Part shown: one piece after another, positions 1 to 9,229 of the stretch
Position numbering within the stretch: position 1 is the first letter of the stretch
How the letters are laid out: each line of letters starts with the position of its first letter
DNA from: Prochlorococcus sp. AG-676-P15-1
Lineage (GTDB): Bacteria > Cyanobacteriota > Cyanobacteriia > PCC-6307 > Cyanobiaceae
Direction: 5' to 3'
Assembly (NCBI GenBank): GCA_003210825.1
Contig: QCUF01000003.1
Span: 1 to 64,000 of the forward strand
DNA: 64,000 nt
Translations under genes and position numbers: made by a program
Notes under the pieces: generated by a model
What the model was told of the DNA's origin: nothing
The model's database searches: none
What the model saw: only the letters and a program-made list of their open reading frames with translations

Positions 1-75
1 TTGATTATCTTCTTTATATTTCAGATATTAGCCAAATACTTCAGCTATTTATAGGATTTAAATAGTATTAATTAA

Positions 76-1371
<1,296 letters not shown>

Positions 1372-1374
1372 TTT

Positions 1375-3042
1375 TTATTGCTTAAGCTTTTCTATTCTTG
1401 AACCTTTTCTCATGCTTAATTGACATTTAATCCAATCAATACTTATTGGTGCTGCAAAAATTAAAGGTAATATCGCAAAATTATTTTGGTTATTAGTTAC
1501 TAGTAATGCTGATGCTATGGTTAAGCTTCCTATAAGAATAGAATGTCCTAATGATTTTTGAGCAGTAAACATTTTCTTAAATTGCCTGTCAGACTCGCCC
1601 ATCCTTATTTGAAGTTGTAAATCACCCTGTTCTAATCTCTCTAAACTCTCATCAATTCTTTTCGGGATACCTACAGCCTTTGAACCTAGCTCCCCTACTT
1701 GCCTACCAAATTGGTTAATTAAATCATTAGGTGTTTGATTGTTAGAAGTCATTAGATCAATTAGATAAGGCTTAGTAATTGAAACAAGGTTAAACCCTGG
1801 GTCTAACATCCTACCAACGCCTTCAAAAGTTGATAGTGCTCTCATTACAAATATTAAATCAACAGGTAGCTGAAAAGGAGTTTCATAAACAAGTTCGTAT
1901 AAGTCACCAGATAGTTTTTCAATGATATTTGGGCTGAATGGTGGAGTTAAAGCTTCTTTAAGCATTAATCTAACTAATCTTCTAACTGGACCTACATCTA
2001 TATCTTTAGAAATCAAGCCTGCTTGTTGTAGCTGAGCTACTAGTGACGAGGCATCTCTCAATGCTGCAGATTGAACCATAGATCCTAAGCTTGCTTGCAG
2101 ATTATTTGAAATATTGCCCATCATCCCAAAATCATAAAAGATTAATTTGCCTGAATTTGAAACGGCTAAATTCCCTGGATGAGGATCAGCATGAAAAAAA
2201 CCATAATTTACGAGCTGTTTTAAATAGCTAACTGCGCCTATTTCTGCAATCTTTGATAAGTCAATATTCTTAGATTTTAATTTTTCAACATCACTTATTT
2301 TTGTACCTTCCAAATAACTTAAGCAAAGAACCTTTTCAGTGCTCAAGTTCCAAATCACCTCAGGAACTTCTACATTTTCATCATCAAGAAATTGCTGCCT
2401 AAATCTTGCGGCATATTGAGCTTCACATTTAAAATCTAGTTCTTTCATAAGAACTTTTCTACACTCTTTTGCTATTGCAACCCAATTTCTTCCTCGACTC
2501 CAGTTCTTATTCTTTTGGATTATGAAAGCAATTTGTTTCATTATGTTCAAATCGATAGTGAATAAATTCTTCAGATTAGGTCTTTGAACTTTAAATACAA
2601 CTTCTTTACCATTTTTTAAACTTGCTTTATGAACCTGAGCTAATGAAGCTGATCCAATTGGAGTAGAAGTAATTTGATTGATTTCTGAGAACTTATGTCC
2701 TAATTCTTTTTGGATAATTTCTTCAACTTTCGTATATGAGAACTGAGGAACTTGATCTTGTAACTTTGATAATTCTTTTATCCAAGTATTCGGAATTAAA
2801 TCAGGCCTCGCAGATAATAGCTGACCAATTTTGATAAAAGCAGAACCAAGTTCAATTAATTGATTTGTAAACCACTTAGCTCTTTTTATTTGAACTTTAT
2901 TTTTTTTATCTCTATTAGTTCGAAAAATTTTAAATATTAAATTGTCTAGCCATAAATTAACCAAAAGTAAAATAAGTATTCTCCAAATAAGCAATCCTCT
3001 TTTGATTTTCTTTATTCGATTTTTTAATTTATGATTACTCAT
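1375..3042 (-). CDS. ABC1/UbiB family atypical protein kinase
   Basis: This is a 555-residue member of the ABC1/ADCK/UbiB family of kinase-like proteins, linked in plastids and cyanobacteria to prenylquinone metabolism and photooxidative stress. The family signature KxGQ is present as KIGQLLSARPD at residues 71-81, followed by an A-rich nucleotide loop (SASLAQVHKA), a VFKVQRP lysine segment, and kinase-like catalytic and metal motifs FHADPHPGN and YDFGMMG. Hydrophobic stretches near residues 20-32 and in the last 60 residues suggest membrane attachment. Its ATG overlaps the stop codon of the upstream 107-residue gene, so the two are probably cotranscribed. Cyanobacteria have several paralogues; the substrate is unknown. 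Confidence 0.9.
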   Translation of the reverse strand: MSNHKLKNRIKKIKRGLLIWRILILLLVNLWLDNLIFKIFRTNRDKKNKVQIKRAKWFTNQLIELGSAFIKIGQLLSARPDLIPNTWIKELSKLQDQVPQFSYTKVEEIIQKELGHKFSEINQITSTPIGSASLAQVHKASLKNGKEVVFKVQRPNLKNLFTIDLNIMKQIAFIIQKNKNWSRGRNWVAIAKECRKVLMKELDFKCEAQYAARFRQQFLDDENVEVPEVIWNLSTEKVLCLSYLEGTKISDVEKLKSKNIDLSKIAEIGAVSYLKQLVNYGFFHADPHPGNLAVSNSGKLIFYDFGMMGNISNNLQASLGSMVQSAALRDASSLVAQLQQAGLISKDIDVGPVRRLVRLMLKEALTPPFSPNIIEKLSGDLYELVYETPFQLPVDLIFVMRALSTFEGVGRMLDPGFNLVSITKPYLIDLMTSNNQTPNDLINQFGRQVGELGSKAVGIPKRIDESLERLEQGDLQLQIRMGESDRQFKKMFTAQKSLGHSILIGSLTIASALLVTNNQNNFAILPLIFAAPISIDWIKCQLSMRKGSRIEKLKQ

Positions 3043-3365
3043 TAAATTGTATTATTCATTTTTCTATTAAGTTGATCAATTTTTACTTTAATATCTTCTA
3101 TTTCTTTTTGAACATCACTTAAGTATGGATCTTGATTAGATTCTGAAGTATCAGCATTTCTACTCTTACTTACTTCATTTTCCATTCTTGCAGCTTCTTC
3201 AATAATTGCCTCTTTTAGCGTGTCAAATTCTTTTTTAAATTTTTCTGGGACATCTTGAGCAATATTTGAAGCTTCTTCAATTTTTTCTACGACTATTTTG
3301 TTTAATTTTTCAGTTACCTTTTTAATAGCTGCTTTTAAAAGATAATCAGAATTCGTCATAAACAA
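3042..3365 (-). CDS. Small coiled-coil hypothetical protein
   Basis: This 107-residue protein is highly charged and predicted helical, rich in Lys and Glu, with heptad-like runs and a final amphipathic helix (residues ~82-104). No transmembrane segment or catalytic motif is visible. It lies directly upstream of the ABC1 kinase gene with a stop/start overlap, which suggests translational coupling and a related role. I do not recognise a named family. The first residues MFMTNSDY offer two ATG starts; the second lies two codons in. Confidence 0.75.
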   Translation of the reverse strand: MFMTNSDYLLKAAIKKVTEKLNKIVVEKIEEASNIAQDVPEKFKKEFDTLKEAIIEEAARMENEVSKSRNADTSESNQDPYLSDVQKEIEDIKVKIDQLNRKMNNTI

Positions 3366-3614
3366 TATTTAAAGGCTTTAAGCAATTCACAACATTCATT
3401 TTTCTAATCATAGATCAATTGAGAACAAATCTGTTAATTGATTTCCTTTTTTATTAATCTATTCTTATTTTTCCTATGTAAGTTTGTATCTATATTATGC
3501 TTTTTTCTTTTTTATCTCTTAACTTATATTTATGTAAAAAGGTTAGAAATTTTAATAGTATATTTTTCTACCCTAAAACTCATCTAATTATTGATTAAAA
3601 GGAGTTTTATTAAA

Positions 3615-4571
3615 TTGGAAATTATTGAGACAGATGTTGCTATTATTGGAGGTGGTCCAGCTGGATGTACCTGTGCATTATATACATCTCGTTCTAACTT
3701 AAAGACTGTCATAATAGATAAAAATCCATCTGTTGGAGCTTTAGCAATAACTCACCAAATTGCAAATTATCCAGGAGTTCCTGTAGATATTAGTGGCGAA
3801 AAATTGCTTACATTAATGAGAGAACAAGCTGTTCAATATGGAACCGACTATAGAAGAGCTCAAGTTTTTGGTATTGATGTAGCAGAAGATTGGAAGACTG
3901 TTTATACGCCGGAAGGAACTTTTAAAGCTAAAGCACTCGTACTTGCAAGTGGGGCTATGGGTAGACCTGCTTCTTTTAAAGGAGAAGCAGATTTCTTAGG
4001 AAAGGGTGTAAGTTATTGTGCTACATGTGATGGTGCTTTTTATAAAAATAGAGAAGTTGCAGTTGTTGGTGCTAATAAAGAAGCAATTGAGGAAGCTACT
4101 GTTCTTACTAAATTTGCTTCAACGGTACATTGGATTACATCCAGTGATCCAAAATCAGATAATGAGGAAGCTATGGAATTAATGGATAGCTCTAATATTA
4201 AACATTGGAGTAGAACGAGATTATTAGAAATAAAAGGAAATGATATGGGAGTTAATGGTGTTGTTGTTAAGAATAAACAAGAAGAAGGTCCTATTAATCT
4301 TGATTTAGATGGAGTCTTTGTATACATGAGTGGTTCGAAGCCAATCACTGATTTTTTAGGAGATCAAATTGCTTTAAAGGAAGATGGGGGAGTCATTGTT
4401 GATGATTTTATGTCTACCAATTCTGATGGTGTCTGGGCTATTGGTGATATAAGAAATACACCTTTCAAGCAGGCGGTTGTCGCAGCATCAGATGGATGCA
4501 TAGCCGCCATGTCTATTGACCGCTATCTAAATAGTAGAAAAAATATAAGAGTAGATTGGATACACTCTTAA
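3615..4571 (+). CDS. Thioredoxin-reductase-like flavoprotein, atypical NADPH site
   Basis: This is a class II pyridine-nucleotide-disulfide oxidoreductase of the thioredoxin reductase fold. It has an N-terminal FAD motif GGGPAG, the redox-active CATCDG pair, and a C-terminal WAIGDIR FAD motif. The second dinucleotide-binding domain is unusual: where NADPH-dependent enzymes have GGGxSA and HRRxxxR, this protein reads VGANKEA and WITSSDPKS, so the phosphate-binding arginines are missing. That resembles the NADPH-independent, deeply rooted thioredoxin reductases described in some cyanobacteria (remembered, not searched). The ORF track starts at TTG 3591, but TTG 3615 is preceded by a clear AAGGAG and begins just before the FAD strand, giving 318 residues. 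It converges on sbtB. Confidence 0.85.
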   Translation: MEIIETDVAIIGGGPAGCTCALYTSRSNLKTVIIDKNPSVGALAITHQIANYPGVPVDISGEKLLTLMREQAVQYGTDYRRAQVFGIDVAEDWKTVYTPEGTFKAKALVLASGAMGRPASFKGEADFLGKGVSYCATCDGAFYKNREVAVVGANKEAIEEATVLTKFASTVHWITSSDPKSDNEEAMELMDSSNIKHWSRTRLLEIKGNDMGVNGVVVKNKQEEGPINLDLDGVFVYMSGSKPITDFLGDQIALKEDGGVIVDDFMSTNSDGVWAIGDIRNTPFKQAVVAASDGCIAAMSIDRYLNSRKNIRVDWIHS

Positions 4572-4593
4572 AGAGTTTATAAAATAATTAATT

Positions 4594-4875
4594 TCATAAA
4601 GGCGTTGCTTCTGAGATATAAGCTACTCCACCGTAATAACTTAGATCAGACTTTATATTGTCACGCATTTGATCAATTAATTCTTGCTCACAGAAAACTA
4701 TAACATGAGCATTTGAGCCTAACCCAGTAAATTCCATATCTTCAGTAACAACTCTTTCTGGACCTCTCCCAGTTGCATGTTTCATTACTGTATATCCTGG
4801 GACATTAGCTTTCTCTAATGTATTGATAATTGCATCAAGCTCTCTTTCACTAAAAATTAAATCTAATCTTTTCAT
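4594..4875 (-). CDS. sbtB: SbtB-like PII-family protein
   Basis: This 93-residue protein has the ferredoxin-like fold signature of PII-like proteins, including a GYTVM strand and a C-terminal GGVAYISEA strand. It follows sbtA with a 3-bp gap, the usual place of SbtB, which binds adenine nucleotides and controls the bicarbonate transporter SbtA at the membrane. The protein ends right after YISEATPL and lacks the C-terminal CGPxGC redox loop of many SbtB proteins. A truncated loop could alter nucleotide or redox control. The family call rests on fold pattern plus neighbourhood. Confidence 0.85.
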   Translation of the reverse strand: MKRLDLIFSERELDAIINTLEKANVPGYTVMKHATGRGPERVVTEDMEFTGLGSNAHVIVFCEQELIDQMRDNIKSDLSYYGGVAYISEATPL

Positions 4876-4878
4876 TTT

Positions 4879-5877
4879 TTACAACGGTGCAAGTGGGATA
4901 ATTTTATTTACTAAACTCATATAGATTGGGATGCCTAGAACTATATTGAACGGAAAAGTCAAACCTAATGTCGTAGATATATAGTAACTTGAACGTGCTT
5001 CTGGGACAGTCATCCTCATTGCTGCCGGTACAGCTAAATACGAGGCACTTGCACATAAAACCACAAATAAAAGTGCATTTCCAGGTCCTAGAGATAAAAA
5101 TCTTGCAACGAAAACACCTATAAAAGCATTAAATAATGGCATGAAGATTGCAAATCCAATTAAATATGAACCCGCATTCTTCAACCTTGGTAGTCTTTGA
5201 GCTGCAACTATTCCCATGTCTAATAGGAAAAAGCATTCTGCTCCATAAAAAAGTTGTCCAGTAAAAGGTTCCATTTTTGAAATGGCTGCGGGATTACTGA
5301 AAGCCGTAAGAAAACCAACAATTAAACTTGATAGTAATAAATAAACTGATCCATTTAAAAGAGACTCATGCAATATGGAGCTAAGATGCATTTTTCTTGA
5401 ATTGGGTCTATTTTTAGGAGCTGCAAATTTTACTAGTAATAAGCCTACAATGATTGCCGGAGATTCCATTAAAGCTAAAGCCCCCACCATGAATCCATCG
5501 AAGTCTATACTTTGACTTTCTAAGAAACTTTCTGCTGAGATAAAAGTTACAGCACTGATAGATCCATATGCAGCTGCAATAGCTGCTGAGTTGAAAACAT
5601 CAAACCTGTATCTTAAGATAAAGAATCCAATCAGTGGAATTATTAACGACATCATTATCGCTGCACCTAATGTTGGTAAAACCTGATCAGTAAAACCACT
5701 TTTCTGTATTTCAATTCCTCCTTTAAAACCAATTGCCAAAAGTAAGTATAAAGAAAAAAGTTTAGGTAAAGGAGCAGGTATTTCTAGGTCAGATTTAAAA
5801 AATATAGAAATTGCTCCAATTAAGAAAAACAGTACAGGCGGAGCTAATACATTTTGTAATATGGGATTTATTTCCAT
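4879..5877 (-). CDS. sbtA: Sodium-dependent bicarbonate transporter SbtA family
   Basis: SbtA imports bicarbonate with sodium across the plasma membrane for the CO2-concentrating mechanism. The 332-residue protein is very hydrophobic with about ten membrane segments and begins MEINPILQNVLAPPVLFF, typical of the family. Small polar stretches such as YGSISAVTF and ALMESPAI match the two inverted-repeat substrate regions. It is somewhat shorter than the ~370-residue freshwater enzyme because the central cytoplasmic loop is short, which fits marine forms. It lies between bicA (6 bp) and sbtB (3 bp) on the same strand, making one operon. Confidence 0.9.
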   Translation of the reverse strand: MEINPILQNVLAPPVLFFLIGAISIFFKSDLEIPAPLPKLFSLYLLLAIGFKGGIEIQKSGFTDQVLPTLGAAIMMSLIIPLIGFFILRYRFDVFNSAAIAAAYGSISAVTFISAESFLESQSIDFDGFMVGALALMESPAIIVGLLLVKFAAPKNRPNSRKMHLSSILHESLLNGSVYLLLSSLIVGFLTAFSNPAAISKMEPFTGQLFYGAECFFLLDMGIVAAQRLPRLKNAGSYLIGFAIFMPLFNAFIGVFVARFLSLGPGNALLFVVLCASASYLAVPAAMRMTVPEARSSYYISTTLGLTFPFNIVLGIPIYMSLVNKIIPLAPL

Positions 5878-5883
5878 AGATTA

Positions 5884-7539
5884 TTAGGCTAATTCATTTA
5901 AAGCAGCTTCTAAAGCTTCTTTCCTTGTCTCAATTATTCCATCAACCCCAAATTTGGATAATCTTTCTTTAACTTTTTCATTAGCTCCAGCTACAAATGC
6001 TTTTCTGGAATTATTTTTAGCTTCTTGCATCATATCTTCAATTGCAAGTGTAGCTGTTACACCAACTCGAGGGACATCAGTAATATCTAAAATTAAAATT
6101 TTATAGTTTCTTACTAACATCATTCTCTCAGTAATACCTTTTGCTGCACCAAAACTTAGTGGGCCTTTTAGTCTAAATAACATTACTTCTCCAGAGCATC
6201 TATCAAGAAGAGCTTTTTCATCAGAGGGTAAAAGATTTTTACTTTGCTCATTATCCTTAGATAAAGGATTATCCTGATCCATTCCTTCTAATTGCGTTTC
6301 AGTTATTGAATCAATAGTGAGCATATTTGCAATAAATACTCCAACTAATACTGCCCATATTAAATCCCAAAAAACTGTCATTAGTAATACACCATACATA
6401 ACAACTGCAGTTTTAAGAGATAATTTGTGAGCTCTTCTCAAGAATCCCCAGTCAATAATATCCAAACCTACTTTGATAAGAATGCCTGCTAAAAGAGCTG
6501 TAGGTATTTGCTCTGCTAATGGTCCAGCACCTACTAAAACTATTAATAGAACTACTGAATGAACCATTCCTGAAATAGGAGTAGAGCCTCCAGATTTAAC
6601 ATTTATAACAGTTCTCATTGTCGCCCCCGCTCCAGGTAAACCTGAAAATAGTCCAGCTATAGCATTTCCTATCCCTTGACCAATTAATTCCCTATCAGAA
6701 TTATGTCTTGTTTGAGAAATATTATCCGCAACTAGCGAGGTGAGTAAAGAGTCAATAGCTCCAAGAACTGCCAGAACTAAGCCAGCTTTGAAAATGATAG
6801 GAAAGTATTGATTAAAGCTTGGAAAGCTTAGAGATGGGACTCCTCTAGGTATTTCACCAATTCTGTCTAATGCACCATCGCCAAAAATTAAAATTGATAG
6901 TGGGGTTACTATTAACAAGGCTAGAAGAGGGGAGGGTACCCATTGGCTAATTTTTCTAGGTGTTAGAAATACTATGCCTAGTGTCATTATTGCCACACCA
7001 ATAGCAGCTCCATTCGGTTGGAAATTAGAAAAAACAGTTGATAAAGACTCGACAACGCCTCCTCGGGTACTTATTCCCAATAGTGGACCAATCTGAAGAG
7101 CAATGATTATGACTCCTATGCCAGACATAAAACCGGAGACCACGGAATATGGAACAAGCGTTATATATTTACCAAGCTTTAAAATTCCAAACAATATTTG
7201 TAATAATCCTCCAATTACTACTGCAGCCATGACTAAAGGTAAAATTTGACCTGCTGAAAGATCTCTAGGTACACCAACAGCTGCTAAACCTGCTACAACT
7301 CCTGCGACTGTTACGCTCATTGGACCAGTTGGACCACTAACTTGAGCGGGGGTCCCCCCAAATAAAGCTGCTAAAAAACCAACAACAACTGCTCCATATA
7401 AACCGTAAATTGCACCCCCAGGTCCTAAGGCTGCGTTTCCAAAAGCAAGTGCAAGAGGTAAAGCTACCACTGCAGCTGTTATTCCTCCTAAAATATCACC
7501 CCTTATATTCTTAAGATTAAATCCATTAATTATTTCCAA
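5884..7539 (-). CDS. bicA: SulP-family bicarbonate transporter (BicA-like) with STAS domain
   Basis: This 551-residue SulP transporter probably takes up bicarbonate with sodium. The first ~400 residues hold the membrane domain, including the family segment FGGTPAQVSGPTGPMSV; a C-terminal cytoplasmic STAS domain follows at about residues 445-550 (LILDITDVPRVGVTATLAIEDM region). The gene heads the operon bicA-sbtA-sbtB, and that context supports bicarbonate over sulfate as substrate. A 227-bp AT-rich divergent spacer separates it from hemB and must hold both promoters. A sulfate or other anion role cannot be excluded from sequence alone. Confidence 0.87.
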   Translation of the reverse strand: MEIINGFNLKNIRGDILGGITAAVVALPLALAFGNAALGPGGAIYGLYGAVVVGFLAALFGGTPAQVSGPTGPMSVTVAGVVAGLAAVGVPRDLSAGQILPLVMAAVVIGGLLQILFGILKLGKYITLVPYSVVSGFMSGIGVIIIALQIGPLLGISTRGGVVESLSTVFSNFQPNGAAIGVAIMTLGIVFLTPRKISQWVPSPLLALLIVTPLSILIFGDGALDRIGEIPRGVPSLSFPSFNQYFPIIFKAGLVLAVLGAIDSLLTSLVADNISQTRHNSDRELIGQGIGNAIAGLFSGLPGAGATMRTVINVKSGGSTPISGMVHSVVLLIVLVGAGPLAEQIPTALLAGILIKVGLDIIDWGFLRRAHKLSLKTAVVMYGVLLMTVFWDLIWAVLVGVFIANMLTIDSITETQLEGMDQDNPLSKDNEQSKNLLPSDEKALLDRCSGEVMLFRLKGPLSFGAAKGITERMMLVRNYKILILDITDVPRVGVTATLAIEDMMQEAKNNSRKAFVAGANEKVKERLSKFGVDGIIETRKEALEAALNELA

Positions 7540-7766
7540 AGAAAATCTCCTTAAATAAATACATTAACTAGAAGATATTATCTCTTTATGTCCAAAATTT
7601 GTTAAAAAATTAAATTTGTGAAAAATATATCAACAACTTTTAAAAAATTTTTTTAAGTTCAATAGGTTAATTTTCCTGAACAAAAAAGGATTTTGGTTAT
7701 TTTTTATGGAACTCAAGAGACTATCGTATTAGTTAAATAATTATTTTATAACTTCAAAATATTCAA

Positions 7767-8768
7767 ATGAATTTGATCATTCGCCCAAGAAGATTGAGAA
7801 GGACAGACGCAATAAGGGAAATGGTAAGAGAAAACCATCTGCATCCTGAAGATTTTATATATCCATTGTTTATTCACGAAAAGGATTTCCAAGAAGAAAT
7901 ATCTGCAATGCCTGGTATTTATAGATGGGACATGAATGGATTAATTAAGGAAGTTTCTAGAGCCTGGGAATTAGGTATTAGATGTATTGTACTTTTTCCA
8001 AAAATTGACGATAGTTTAAAAACAGAAGATGGATCAGAATGTTTCAATGAAGCTGGTTTAATACCTAAGGCTATTCGAATGTTAAAAAAAGAGATACCTG
8101 AGATGGCAATTATGACTGATGTTGCCTTAGATCCCTATTCATGTGATGGACATGATGGCTTGGTTGATGACAATGGAAAAATATTGAATGATGAAACCAT
8201 TGAGATTTTGAAAAAACAAGCTATTTCCCAAGCAAGAGCGGGAGCAGATTTTATTGGTCCAAGTGACATGATGGATGGGAGAGTTGGAGCTATAAGAACT
8301 GCTTTGGATATTGAGGGATATAGCGATGTGGGAATTATTAGCTATACCGCAAAATTTTCATCTGCTTATTATGGACCTTTCAGAACAGCTTTAGATTCTG
8401 CCCCGAAAGAGAATAATAGGAAAATAATTCCAGATAATAAATCAACATATCAAATGGATCCTGCTAATTCTAAAGAGGCTTTAATTGAATCGGCATTAGA
8501 TCAATATGAGGGTGCAGATATTTTGATGGTTAAACCTGGGGTGTCTTATTTAGACATAGTTTATAGGCTGAGTACTTTTTCAAATAAACCAATAGCTGCT
8601 TATAACGTGAGTGGAGAATATTCAATGGTAAAGGCTGCTGCTATGAAAAATTGGATTAATGAAAAGGATATTGTTTTAGAAACATTGCTTAGTTTCAAAA
8701 GAGCCGGGGCTAAATTAATACTCACATATCATGCTTGTGATGCATCAAAATGGTTGAATGATAAGTAA
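7767..8768 (+). CDS. hemB: Porphobilinogen synthase (delta-aminolevulinic acid dehydratase)
   Basis: HemB condenses two 5-aminolevulinate molecules to porphobilinogen, an early step to chlorophyll and heme. The 333-residue length is normal. The two active-site lysines are recognisable in SYTAKFSSAYYGPF and DILMVKPGVSYLDI. The metal-binding stretch DVALDPYSCDGHDG has aspartates in place of most of the cysteines of zinc-dependent enzymes, which points to the magnesium-type enzyme found in plants and cyanobacteria. The ATG at 7767 begins right at the conserved RPRRLRRT N-terminus. The promoter must lie in the divergent spacer with bicA. Confidence 0.96.
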   Translation: MNLIIRPRRLRRTDAIREMVRENHLHPEDFIYPLFIHEKDFQEEISAMPGIYRWDMNGLIKEVSRAWELGIRCIVLFPKIDDSLKTEDGSECFNEAGLIPKAIRMLKKEIPEMAIMTDVALDPYSCDGHDGLVDDNGKILNDETIEILKKQAISQARAGADFIGPSDMMDGRVGAIRTALDIEGYSDVGIISYTAKFSSAYYGPFRTALDSAPKENNRKIIPDNKSTYQMDPANSKEALIESALDQYEGADILMVKPGVSYLDIVYRLSTFSNKPIAAYNVSGEYSMVKAAAMKNWINEKDIVLETLLSFKRAGAKLILTYHACDASKWLNDK

Positions 8769-8823
8769 AAACTCATTAAAATTAAAAAATTTGTTTATTC
8801 TTAAATAAATATTATTCATTATT

Positions 8824-9216
8824 TTGCTTTTAAAAGCTTCAAAAGGTGTCCAAAGAATTGGACATATTGCACTTAGAGTAGAAAATCTCGAAAGAGCTAA
8901 GTCTTTTTATTTGAACTTAGGTATGCAACTGATTTGGGATGATAAAGATTGGTGCTATCTAGAAGCTGGTAAAGGAAAAGATGGACTTGCTTTATTGGGG
9001 CCTAGTTATAAAGCAGCAGGCCCACATTTTGCATTTCATTTTGAAGAAAAAAAGGAAGTGGAAAATATTTATTCAGATTTAAAAAAAATTGGAGTTAAAG
9101 TTGCACCTATTCATGAACATCGAGATGGAACAGCTTCTTTTTATATGCAAGATACAGAAGGTAACTGGCTTGAAATGCTTTATGTTCCTCCCGGTGGGAT
9201 TGAATCAAATATTTGA
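8824..9216 (+). CDS. VOC (glyoxalase/bleomycin-resistance) superfamily protein
   Basis: This 130-residue single-domain vicinal-oxygen-chelate protein has the paired beta-alpha-beta pattern: RIGHIALRVENLERAKSFYLNLG at the N-terminus and DTEGNWLEMLYVPPGG at the C-terminus. His, Glu and possibly Asp positions compatible with a metal site are visible (GHIAL, HFAFHF, WLEML). Lactoylglutathione lyase is one possibility, but the family catalyses many reactions and substrate cannot be assigned. The start is a TTG without a clear ribosome-binding site. mutS2 starts 13 bp downstream, so both may be one transcript. Confidence 0.82.
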   Translation: MLLKASKGVQRIGHIALRVENLERAKSFYLNLGMQLIWDDKDWCYLEAGKGKDGLALLGPSYKAAGPHFAFHFEEKKEVENIYSDLKKIGVKVAPIHEHRDGTASFYMQDTEGNWLEMLYVPPGGIESNI

Positions 9217-9229
9217 TTATTTCGATTGA

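Noticed and set aside
4040-4348. 102-aa minus-strand ORF opposite the thioredoxin reductase gene
   Set aside because: Reverse-frame shadow of a well-conserved gene, with no promoter or recognisable domain.
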